A model generated the notes under the pieces. It was not told the DNA's origin. It did not search any database and saw nothing but the letters and a program-made list of their open reading frames with translations. A stretch of DNA of 16,356 bases. It comes from Caldifarciminota bacterium (lineage in GTDB: Bacteria > Hydrothermota > Hydrothermia > S141-80). A program made the position numbers and the translations under genes. The stretch is taken from assembly GCA_027053375.1 (NCBI GenBank), contig JALUJC010000262.1:4994-21349 (forward strand). The letters are read 5' to 3'. Below are positions 1 through 5,839 of the stretch, piece by piece (positions within the stretch are counted from its first letter, which is position 1; each line of letters begins with the position of its first letter).

Positions 1-209
1 GGAAGGGACAGGGTCTGCCGATCCCGGGCAATGCCCACACGAAGATTCCATTGCACCAGTGCTGGATCCAGCAGATAACCCCACAAACCCACCACGGCAC
101 GCGTGGCCAGCTGGGTGGTGGGTGTGCTTCCGCCATCGGACGCATAATTGCCCAGGGTGATCACACCATGAAGACCCTGAACCTGCGCCAGCAAAACCAG
201 TGCCCACAT
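1..209 (-). CDS. Exported, probable outer-membrane beta-barrel protein, N-terminal fragment
   Basis: The reading frame is open from an ATG at 209 to the window edge (69 codons, no stop), so only the N-terminus is visible. A GGAGG-rich Shine-Dalgarno tract lies just before this ATG, which favours it over the ATG at 231. The first 12 or so residues (MWALVLLAQVQG) look like a short signal peptide. After it come alternating hydrophobic/polar stretches such as VQWNLRVGIARD, typical of amphipathic beta strands. It follows the tetrahaem cytochrome gene in the same direction with a strong hairpin in between. A porin-like partner for extracellular electron transfer is an attractive but unproven reading. 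It could also be any small secreted beta protein. Confidence 0.55.
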   Translation of the reverse strand, partial: MWALVLLAQVQGLHGVITLGNYASDGGSTPTTQLATRAVVGLWGYLLDPALVQWNLRVGIARDRQTLSL

Positions 210-237
210 CACCCCCCCTCCCTCAAACATGCAAGGT

Positions 238-270
238 CCACGGTGCGGGGCCGCGGGCCCCGCACCGTGG
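238..270 (-). terminator. Perfect 15-bp stem-loop after the tetrahaem cytochrome gene
   Basis: Arms CCACGGTGCGGGGCC and GGCCCCGCACCGTGG are perfect reverse complements with a 3-base loop. It sits 27 bases after the stop of the tetrahaem gene. On the minus strand no T-run follows, so it may act as a weak terminator, a 3'-end stabiliser or a read-through control before the next gene rather than as a classical intrinsic terminator. Confidence 0.6.
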
Positions 271-297
271 TAATGAGAACCCTGTGTACAGGCGTAA

Positions 298-972
298 TCA
301 CTTCAGGTGGCAGGTCAGACAGAGCTGGGAGCCGGTGTTGGAAGCCTCAAGGAAGGGCGCGTTTGTGTTGTCGTGGGGGTTGTGGCAGGTCCCGCACTGC
401 ACCTTTTCCCCTTCCAGATGAAGGGTGATGGTTCCGTTGGTAACCGTGTTGGTATCCGAGCGATCCCGCAGACCCAGGTCCTCATTGGTGGAGCTGAAGA
501 GACCGTCTTCATACTGGATGGAAATCGGGTGGTCGTCCGAGAGGTCTGTGCCCAGACGGGCAGGCGAGGTGAGGGGCATGGACCCATCCGCCTCCACACC
601 CACCATGGCGATGGGATCCGTTCCGCCTTCGGGGGGCAGCACCACGTCCCCGATGGCCACAGTCCCGTCATGACAGGACATGCAGTAGAGGGAAGAACCG
701 GAGAGCGCGGTGGGGGTGGCGGCGTTCATGGTGGAGGAGGTGTAGAAGGTGTAGGACGCCGTGGTGGCGGCGTGGTTCCAGAGATAGGTGGGGTTGCCGG
801 TGCTGTGGGGGAAATGGCAGAACACGCAGATCTGGGTCTCGGTGGACGCATAGACCGTGTTCCCCACCGTCTGTCCGGACGTGGACAGGTTATGGGGAGA
901 GTTGGAGATGTTCTGAGCCGCCAGCGGCATGGCCCAGACCATCACACCCAGTGCCAGTGCAACACGTTTCAT
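298..972 (-). CDS. Secreted tetrahaem c-type cytochrome (doubled CXXCH type)
   Basis: This is a 224-residue periplasmic or cell-surface electron carrier. Residues 1-19 form a signal peptide (MKRVALALGVMVWAMPLAA). Four CXXCH haem sites are visible at residues 49-53 (CVFCH), 97-101 (CMSCH), 193-197 (CGTCH) and 218-222 (CLTCH). The segments NSPHNLS, CVFCHFPH, LWNH, CMSCHDGTVA and DDHPIS resemble a family of multihaem cytochromes common in metal-reducing and sulfur-cycling bacteria. The ATG at 972 has a near-perfect AAGGAGGT ribosome site. There is no C-terminal anchor, unlike the two pentahaem proteins upstream. A sigma54-type promoter at 1026-1041 suggests it can be expressed apart from the operon upstream. 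Electron donor and acceptor cannot be read from the sequence. Confidence 0.9.
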   Translation of the reverse strand: MKRVALALGVMVWAMPLAAQNISNSPHNLSTSGQTVGNTVYASTETQICVFCHFPHSTGNPTYLWNHAATTASYTFYTSSTMNAATPTALSGSSLYCMSCHDGTVAIGDVVLPPEGGTDPIAMVGVEADGSMPLTSPARLGTDLSDDHPISIQYEDGLFSSTNEDLGLRDRSDTNTVTNGTITLHLEGEKVQCGTCHNPHDNTNAPFLEASNTGSQLCLTCHLK

Positions 973-1025
973 CGTACGACCTCCTTGATGTGACAGGGTG
1001 GGTTGTTCAGGTCTGCTTAAGGCAC

Positions 1026-1041
1026 GGCAAACCTACTGCCA
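1026..1041 (-). promoter_or_regulatory. Sigma54-type (-24/-12) promoter for the tetrahaem gene
   Basis: The minus strand reads TGGCAGTAGGTTTGCC. It has the invariant GG and GC dinucleotides exactly 10 bases apart and matches TGGCA-N6-TTGC of the RpoN consensus. The start of transcription would fall near 1014, about 40 bases before the ATG at 972. This is a motif call only. A second site of the same kind precedes the Rieske operon at 5411. Confidence 0.55.
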
Positions 1042-1059
1042 CGTCAGTTATGCATTCTC

Positions 1060-1095
1060 CCCTGCGGGAATCCCAGATCTGAGATTCCCGCAGGG
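1060..1095 (-). terminator. Inverted repeat after the anchored pentahaem gene
   Basis: The 13-base arms CCCTGCGGGAATC and GATTCCCGCAGGG are perfect complements around a 10-base loop that contains the palindrome CAGATCTG. It lies 10 bases beyond the stop of the pentahaem gene. No T-run follows on the minus strand. It is centred about 63 bases upstream of the inferred start of the sigma54-type promoter at 1026-1041, so it might instead, or also, be an activator-binding site. Confidence 0.55.
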
Positions 1096-1105
1096 TTCTT
1101 TCTCT

Positions 1106-1936
1106 TCAATGCTGGGACTCGTGGGCCTCCCGCATGAGCTCCCGATGGTACATCCAGGCAAGCAGCGCCCCGATCAGGAAGAACAGAATCATCACGGTTC
1201 CCAGGCGGCGACGGTTCTGCACCACCTGTTCACCCTCCTGGACACGTTTGTCCAGGGCCCCCAGATCCGCGCGCACCGCCCCCAGTTCGGAAAGGATCCG
1301 GTCCAGATCCAGCACATGGGTGAGCCGGTGGGCACGGTTCCGCAGTGCAAACAGGGCTTTCTGCTCGCTTTCCACATCCAGGCCTTCCCGGAACAGCCGC
1401 TCCACCCGGTGGTCCATCAGGGTGAGATCCTGATCCATGGAGCGCATGGCTTCCTTGAGTTTGGCGGCCTGATCATAGTCATGACACTGGCTGCACAGGT
1501 CTTCGTTAATCAGGTCCAGGCTCACCTTCTGCTGCTTGTGTGCCGTGTGACAGTCCACGCAGGAAGGCCCGCTCTCATCCTCCAGCAACGCTTCCGCATG
1601 GGCACTCTGCATATAGTTGTCCCGAACCGCGCTGTGGCATTTCCCGCAGAAATCCGGAACCTCTTCCGGATCCGGGGCGCCCACAAACCCCGCTTCTTCA
1701 CTCATGGCCACATCTTCATCCTCCGCACGCGGGTTGCCCCCATGACAGTCGCTGCAGGAGATCCCGTTCTCAAAATGAATGCTGGTCTGCCAGTCAAACA
1801 CCGGGGCAGCGAGATCGGGGTCCTCGTCTTTCTGTTCTTCATGGCAGGTCACGCAGGTATTTTTGACCTCCGCGTGAAGGGGTCCTGCCGCAAGCGTCAC
1901 CGCAACAAACACAATCCAGAATGGATAGCCTCTCAT
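1106..1936 (-). CDS. Membrane-anchored pentahaem c-type cytochrome with helical stalk
   Basis: This 276-residue protein probably takes electrons from the adjacent Rieske/cytochrome b pair in place of cytochrome c1. Residues 1-22 are a signal peptide ending in LHA. Five CXXCH sites follow at 28-32, 61-65, 97-101, 126-130 and 148-152, with extra His residues (SIH, SAH, TAH) that can act as distal haem ligands. Residues 155-235 have no haem and are strongly helical and charged, like a coiled-coil stalk. Residues 240-258 form one membrane helix, leaving a short cytoplasmic tail. GGAGG directly follows the stop of the cytochrome b gene, which lies 11 bases upstream, so the two are co-transcribed. 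The nonahaem protein at 6729-7904 has the same haem-stalk-anchor layout. The haem count is certain; the role is inferred from context. Confidence 0.9.
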   Translation of the reverse strand: MRGYPFWIVFVAVTLAAGPLHAEVKNTCVTCHEEQKDEDPDLAAPVFDWQTSIHFENGISCSDCHGGNPRAEDEDVAMSEEAGFVGAPDPEEVPDFCGKCHSAVRDNYMQSAHAEALLEDESGPSCVDCHTAHKQQKVSLDLINEDLCSQCHDYDQAAKLKEAMRSMDQDLTLMDHRVERLFREGLDVESEQKALFALRNRAHRLTHVLDLDRILSELGAVRADLGALDKRVQEGEQVVQNRRRLGTVMILFFLIGALLAWMYHRELMREAHESQH

Positions 1937-1947
1937 GGGATGCCTCC

Positions 1948-3012
1948 TCAGGAGTAATGGCCCCAGACGGCCAGGGCGATATAGGCCAGCAGACCCAGGG
2001 TGACCAGGGTGGTAAACACCGGTCGCTTCAGGGGCCGTCGTTCGGGAGAGCGGTCCAGGAAGGGCAGGAAGAACAGGATCACGCCCACCACCAGCTGCAG
2101 GAGAATCCCCAGAAACTCATTGGGAACCAGTTTGAGCGCCTGGTAGTTGGCCAGGAAGTACCACTCGGGTTTGATATGCGCGGGGGTCTGCAGGGGGTTG
2201 GCAGGTTCCAGTGCGTCCGGCGGAAAGGCAAACTGGGGGAAGAAGAACACCAGCAGGGTCAGGGCTGCCAGGAAAATGAACAGCGAGGTGAGGTCTTCCG
2301 AGACCATATGGGGAAAGAAAGGAACTTTGGCCACTTTTGATTTGTCCGTGCCGGGGGGTGCGGAAATGCCCGTGAGGCGCATGAACAGCAGATGGATCGC
2401 AATAAACATCAGGATGGTAAAGGGAATCAGCGACACGTGCATGGCAAAGAATCGCCCCAGGGTAAACTGCGAGACTTTGGGTGTCCCCCGAACCCAGACC
2501 ACCAGCATATCGCCGATTTTCGGGATGCTTCCGATGGCGTTGGTGGCCACCGTGGTGGCCCAGTAGGACAGCTGGCTCCAGGGCAGGAGGTAACCGGACA
2601 GCGCCTCTGTCAGCACCAGCCCGAAAAGGATCACCCCGGTCATCCACTGAATCTCCCGGGGCTTTTTGTAGGAGCCCATGTAGAGCGTGGAGAGCATGTG
2701 GAGAAAGAGCACCAGCACAAAGAGGTTGGCGGTCATGGCATGCAGCCGACGGATCAACCAGCCAAAAGGAACCGCCGAGGTGATGAACTTCACCGATTCA
2801 AAGGCTTTGGACGTTTCGGGGACATAGTAGATCAGCAGAAGAATCCCGGTGACAATCTGGATCACAAAACAGGCAATCAGCAGGGAGCCCATGGTGTACC
2901 AGAAATTGAGGTTGGCGGGCACCATGTATTCCGTGAGTGTCGCCCGAACCACCCGGCTGATCTGCGTCCGTTCATCCACCCAGCGCCAGACACCCAGAAT
3001 GAGCCCTTTCAT
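1948..3012 (-). CDS. Cytochrome b of a Rieske/cytochrome b (bc-type) complex
   Basis: This 354-residue membrane protein corresponds to cytochrome b6 plus subunit IV fused, the quinol-oxidising core of a bc-type complex. Haem b ligands are His91/His105 (13 residues between) and His192/His207 (14 between, the b6f-type spacing). Other family marks are the segments GWLIRRLH, KKPREIQW and SGYLLPWSQ. The Qo-site PEWY motif is intact at 282-285. At the position where b6 has the cysteine that binds haem c_i, NFWYTMG shows Thr40, so that haem is probably absent. The start codon overlaps the Rieske stop by four bases (ATGA). Menaquinol is the likely substrate, judging from the Rieske motif. It is unlike the second cytochrome b at 5836-6732, which has lost PEWY. 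Confidence 0.95.
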   Translation of the reverse strand: MKGLILGVWRWVDERTQISRVVRATLTEYMVPANLNFWYTMGSLLIACFVIQIVTGILLLIYYVPETSKAFESVKFITSAVPFGWLIRRLHAMTANLFVLVLFLHMLSTLYMGSYKKPREIQWMTGVILFGLVLTEALSGYLLPWSQLSYWATTVATNAIGSIPKIGDMLVVWVRGTPKVSQFTLGRFFAMHVSLIPFTILMFIAIHLLFMRLTGISAPPGTDKSKVAKVPFFPHMVSEDLTSLFIFLAALTLLVFFFPQFAFPPDALEPANPLQTPAHIKPEWYFLANYQALKLVPNEFLGILLQLVVGVILFFLPFLDRSPERRPLKRPVFTTLVTLGLLAYIALAVWGHYS

Positions 3013-3455
3013 GCTTTGCCCTCCTCCAGCCCGAGCAGATTGTCCCCCGTGACGTACACCCGGTAACGGGGCAGCGGTTCCGGCGGAGGTCCGGCGATGT
3101 TGACCCCGTTGGCATCAAACCGCCCGGCGTGGCAGGGGCAGAAGAACTCCGCCTTCGCGGGCTTCCATTTCACCAGACACCCCAGATGCGTGCACACGGC
3201 AGAAAAGGCACGAAGTTCTCCTTCATATTTGATCACGATGGTGGGCTCTCCATTAATCCCAAACCCCACCACCGACGGCTCCTTGTTGAGGATGTCCGCC
3301 TTCACTGGACTCCCGTTGGGGTCCAGCAGAATTTTTCGTCCACCTTTTTCTTTTTTCGGCGCGAGATAGGCCACCACAGGACCCAGAAATGACAGGCCTG
3401 TGAGGCCCGCAAACACGCCGACCAGTCGCTGAAGAAACCCTCGACGGGTGGTCAT
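3009..3455 (-). CDS. Rieske [2Fe-2S] protein (left complex)
   Basis: This 148-residue protein accepts the first electron from quinol in the bc-type complex. The start at 3455 is set by an AAAGGAGG site and by the twin-arginine-like segment TTRRGFLQ at residues 2-9, followed by an N-terminal membrane helix at about 10-31. This favours Tat-dependent insertion. Cluster motifs are CTHLGC at 88-93 and CPCHAGRF at 106-113, giving two Cys and two His ligands plus the disulfide pair. The Ser and Tyr that raise the cluster potential in ubiquinol-type Rieske proteins (CPCHGS-x-Y) are replaced by Gly and Phe, which suggests a low-potential, menaquinol-type cluster. It overlaps both neighbours by four bases. 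Confidence 0.95.
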   Translation of the reverse strand: MTTRRGFLQRLVGVFAGLTGLSFLGPVVAYLAPKKEKGGRKILLDPNGSPVKADILNKEPSVVGFGINGEPTIVIKYEGELRAFSAVCTHLGCLVKWKPAKAEFFCPCHAGRFDANGVNIAGPPPEPLPRYRVYVTGDNLLGLEEGKA

Positions 3456-4603
3456 GGGTTGGCCTCCTTTCTGCGTCGCTTCATCCATCCCAGCAACAGA
3501 AACAGGATCCCCAGTCCGAGCAAACCCCAGAACAGCATCATCCACAGGGAACGCTGAAACGGCGAAAGGTCCAGGCGTTCCGCGGTGACCAGCACAAGCT
3601 GCTTCATGCCCCCGGGCATGGGAAGATCCCCAAAATCATAGTAAATCCGCGCCTCCGCAAACTGCGCCTTTCGGGTCAATCCATCCGGGATCTGGAAGGC
3701 AAGGTGGCGGACACCGCGGGGCGGAATGCGCCCATCCTCCACCACCCGCACCCCACGCTCAAGAATATCCACAAAACGGGAAAGCCGTTTCCCCTCCGCA
3801 TCCACAATCACCCGCTGCAGGATCACCGAGTCACGGTAGACCTCCTTCCCGTCCGAACCCGTGAGCAGAAACAGCACACGCAGACGGCGGGTGGGGAGCC
3901 CCGTGGGAACCGCATGTCCAGCCTCCCGGTTGGCCACATCCACCCGGAAAATGGTACGCCCCGCGCTATCGCGGGGGGGAAAGACCGTGACCGACAGGGT
4001 TTTTCGCACCTGTGAAACCGTGTGCCCCCCCAGGAAACTGTGGTCGGTCAGGGTCAGGCGGGTTTGATAGGGTGGATCCACCGGGGACCTGAGCGGATTT
4101 TCCGGCATGTGACAGTTCTGACACTGGGTGCCCTCCACCGCATAGGGTCCCTGCTTCCATTCCTGATAGGTGTCAAACACCGCAAGACCCCGGGTGTTGG
4201 TGTACTGATGACAGGTGGCACAGAATTCTGCTCGCGCCATGGAGGGGTTGACCTGAACCGGGTGGGGCAGCGTGTCCGAGGTTGGCGCAAAGGGTCCATG
4301 AATCAATCCCTTTTCCCAGCGGAACCGGTTTCCTTCCCAGGAGACACTTTCATGGCATACCGCGCAGGTGATCCCCTTCCCTTCACCCCTGGGATCATGA
4401 CAGGTCATGCAGGTCGCCTGAAGCGCCTCCGGGGTGTCTTTCAGGACCCCCTGAAACACAGGATCAGAGAGGGACTGCGCATGCAGCGAGTTTTTCCAGA
4501 TGTCCCATACGGCCCGGTGGCAGGACGCACACCGGGAGATATCCACCCCCTGCGCTTTCCCGGGTGTGGATGCCAGGGAGACCCACAACAGCAACGAGAG
4601 CAT
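3452..4603 (-). CDS. Membrane-anchored pentahaem c-type cytochrome, c554-like N-terminus with beta domain
   Basis: This is a 383-residue protein. The start at 4603 is chosen because AGGGGAGG lies just upstream and a signal peptide (MLSLLLWVSLASTPGKAQ) follows. Five CXXCH motifs occur at residues 25-29, 65-69, 80-84, 128-132 and 161-165. The stretch from FCATCHQY through TYQEWKQGPY to CQNCHMP is typical of cytochrome c554-related multihaem proteins. Residues 190-345 carry no haem and look beta-rich, like an immunoglobulin-type fold. Residues 352-373 are a single membrane helix followed by an RRRK tail. It is the gene directly before the Rieske gene (ATGA overlap), so it is likely a subunit or direct partner of the complex. 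No CXXCK motif is present, so it is not a standard nitrite reductase NrfA. Confidence 0.88.
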   Translation of the reverse strand: MLSLLLWVSLASTPGKAQGVDISRCASCHRAVWDIWKNSLHAQSLSDPVFQGVLKDTPEALQATCMTCHDPRGEGKGITCAVCHESVSWEGNRFRWEKGLIHGPFAPTSDTLPHPVQVNPSMARAEFCATCHQYTNTRGLAVFDTYQEWKQGPYAVEGTQCQNCHMPENPLRSPVDPPYQTRLTLTDHSFLGGHTVSQVRKTLSVTVFPPRDSAGRTIFRVDVANREAGHAVPTGLPTRRLRVLFLLTGSDGKEVYRDSVILQRVIVDAEGKRLSRFVDILERGVRVVEDGRIPPRGVRHLAFQIPDGLTRKAQFAEARIYYDFGDLPMPGGMKQLVLVTAERLDLSPFQRSLWMMLFWGLLGLGILFLLLGWMKRRRKEANP

Positions 4604-4623
4604 CACCACCTCCCCTTTCAACA

Positions 4624-4657
4624 CCCATGGGGGGAGGGAAACCCTCACCCCCATGGG
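4624..4657 (-). terminator. Hairpin between tetrahaem and pentahaem genes
   Basis: Arms CCCATGGGGGGAGGG and CCCTCACCCCCATGGG pair over 15 positions with one bulged base and an AAA loop. The stem ends 20 bases before the next start codon, without a following T-run. It may partly end transcription or protect the upstream message so that the soluble tetrahaem carrier is made in excess over the membrane complex. Confidence 0.55.
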
Positions 4658-4681
4658 CGATCCGGTGACAGGTTACCTTGA

Positions 4682-5233
4682 TCAGCTTTTCGGAACGGGA
4701 TGGGCAATCTTCTTCTTGGCTTCTTCGAAGTTGAAGTCCTTTTCAAAAGGATTGCCCTTCCCCTTGCCATGACAGCCGAGACACACGTTTTCATCCGGAA
4801 TGATCAGCCCCACTTCCTCGGGTTTGATCTCGCCCTTGGAAAGGCCCACCATAATCTTTTTCTTCTTGTACACCGAACCCGGTCCATGGCAGGCTTCACA
4901 CTGAACAGCCTCAAACTTGGCGTTCTTCTCCGGTGGATTGGAGAGGTCATACCCGCCCTTGCCATATCCGGTGGTGTGGCATTTCAGGCATTTCTCGGAC
5001 TTGGTGGGATCGTCGATGCCCAGCTTCGCTGCAGCTTCTTTTGCCTTGTCGGTCTTGAGCGCCTCAAAGGCTTTGGCGTGTTTCATCTCCTGCCACTTGC
5101 CATACTGGTTTCCAATCTTCTCTTTCTTGTGGCAGGTTTTACACTTCTTCACGCCCACATACTGAAAGTCACCGGCCGAGAGGGTGGGTGCGGCAAACAG
5201 CACCACACCGAGAAGGAGCGCGAGCCGTTTCAT
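4682..5233 (-). CDS. Periplasmic tetrahaem cytochrome, c554 family-like, lysine-rich
   Basis: This is a 183-residue secreted electron carrier. The start at 5233 follows an AAGGAGGTG site; the upstream in-frame ATG at 5299 falls inside the -35 box and is rejected. Residues 1-20 are a signal peptide (APTLSA end). Four CXXCH sites are at 31-35 (CKTCH), 82-86 (CLKCH), 112-116 (CEACH, within CEACHGPGS) and 151-155 (CLGCH). The order YVGVKKCKTCH, KWQEMKHAKAF and CEACHGPGS is that of cytochrome c554-like proteins. It is very rich in lysine, in contrast to the arginine-rich neighbours, so a strongly basic surface for docking is likely. It is the first gene of the left operon, behind a sigma70-type promoter. 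It probably shuttles electrons to or from the anchored haem proteins downstream. Confidence 0.9.
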   Translation of the reverse strand: MKRLALLLGVVLFAAPTLSAGDFQYVGVKKCKTCHKKEKIGNQYGKWQEMKHAKAFEALKTDKAKEAAAKLGIDDPTKSEKCLKCHTTGYGKGGYDLSNPPEKNAKFEAVQCEACHGPGSVYKKKKIMVGLSKGEIKPEEVGLIIPDENVCLGCHGKGKGNPFEKDFNFEEAKKKIAHPVPKS

Positions 5234-5270
5234 CAAGCACCTCCTTGTTGGGGTGTTAAGATCCGCTACA

Positions 5271-5299
5271 AGTATAGGCACTTCTTTCGGGAAGTTCAA
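5271..5299 (-). promoter_or_regulatory. Sigma70-type promoter of the left respiratory operon
   Basis: On the minus strand TTGAAC and TATACT are separated by 17 bases. The start of transcription would be near 5264, some 30 bases before the ATG at 5233. The box TATACT with 17-base spacing recurs upstream of the genes at 12150 and 10493, which supports it as the housekeeping promoter type here. A short inverted repeat, ACTTC-N6-GAAGT (5280-5295), lies within the spacer and could be an operator, but five-base arms are weak evidence. Confidence 0.7.
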
Positions 5300-5324
5300 T
5301 GATGCGTGAAAGAGTCAAGAATTC

Positions 5325-5336
5325 CACAATTTTGTG
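5325..5336. promoter_or_regulatory. Short palindrome in the divergent promoter region, possible regulator site
   Basis: CACAATTTTGTG has five-base arms around TT. It sits between the two divergent promoters, about 53 bases upstream of the inferred sigma54 start. It may bind an activator or a redox regulator. It is too short to be sure; chance occurrence is possible in this AT-rich patch. Confidence 0.25.
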
Positions 5337-5357
5337 AGTATCTGAAACTTGCAAATC

Positions 5358-5373
5358 TGGCAAAATTATTGCT
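5358..5373 (+). promoter_or_regulatory. Sigma54-type (-24/-12) promoter of the right respiratory operon
   Basis: TGGCAAAATTATTGCT matches the RpoN consensus TGGCAC-N5-TTGCW at all but one position, with GG and GC 10 bases apart. The start of transcription would lie near 5384, 27 bases before the ATG at 5411 and ahead of the GGAGG at 5402-5406. It implies control by an ATP-dependent enhancer-binding activator not encoded in this window. No convincing sigma70 promoter was found on this strand here. Confidence 0.65.
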
Positions 5374-5410
5374 TGCTTCCGGACAACCCCTGCAACCTGA
5401 AGGAGGCAGC

Positions 5411-5839
5411 ATGAACCGACGCACCTTTCTGCGCGTGGCGTCCCGGCTGGTGGCCGCCCTGTGGGGCGCAAGTTTCCTCTGGGGGTGGCTCCGGTACCTG
5501 ACCCCGAGAGAGGGCCTGACCTGGGGACGAATGTGGACCCCGGTGCTGGATCTGGATGAACTTCCGGTGGGCGAAGCCCGCCAGGTCAACATCGGGGAAC
5601 GTCCTGTTCTTTTGATCCGGGTTAAACCGGACGCGGTGGTGGCGCTTTCCGCTGTGTGCACACACCGGCGATGCGGTGTCGTGTGGAATCGGGATCAGGA
5701 AGCGCTCACATGCCCCTGCCATGGAGGCCGGTTCGCCCTCTCCGGACAGGTCCTCGCCGGCCCACCTCCGTCTCCGCTGCGCAGGTATGCCGTCCACCTT
5801 CAGAACGGAAAAATTTTCCTTTCAGGAGGACCGGGATGA
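5411..5839 (+). CDS. Divergent Rieske [2Fe-2S] protein (right complex)
   Basis: This is a 142-residue Rieske protein; the start is set by AAGGAGG six bases upstream. NRRTFLRV at residues 2-9 is twin-arginine-like, followed by a membrane helix at about 12-30. Cluster motifs are CTHRRC at 83-88 and CPCHGGRF at 101-108, so all four ligands and the disulfide cysteines are kept. However, the usual Leu-Gly of CTHLGC is Arg-Arg, placing two positive charges next to the cluster His that docks on cytochrome b. Ser and Tyr near the second motif are Gly and Phe, as in the left Rieske. It is the first gene of a four-gene operon and overlaps the cytochrome b gene by ATGA. It probably works with that divergent cytochrome b, not with the left complex. 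Confidence 0.92.
   Translation: MNRRTFLRVASRLVAALWGASFLWGWLRYLTPREGLTWGRMWTPVLDLDELPVGEARQVNIGERPVLLIRVKPDAVVALSAVCTHRRCGVVWNRDQEALTCPCHGGRFALSGQVLAGPPPSPLRRYAVHLQNGKIFLSGGPG

Noticed and set aside
307..993. Glycine-rich plus-strand frame opposite the tetrahaem gene
   Set aside because: It is antisense to a gene with four haem sites and a strong ribosome site; the composition is that of a GC-driven shadow frame.
998..1957. Plus-strand open frame of 319 codons opposite the pentahaem gene
   Set aside because: It is antisense to a clear cytochrome with a signal peptide, haem motifs and membrane anchor. The translation is low in structure and shows no family motif.
3452..4603. NrfA-type nitrite reductase
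   Set aside because: All five sites are CXXCH. The CXXCK catalytic haem motif of most NrfA proteins is absent, and the C-terminal half is a beta domain with an anchor.
5234..5299. Upstream in-frame start (ATG at 5299) for the lysine-rich tetrahaem protein
   Set aside because: It lies in the -35 box, would add a non-signal segment before the signal peptide, and has no ribosome site, whereas the ATG at 5233 has AAGGAGGTG.
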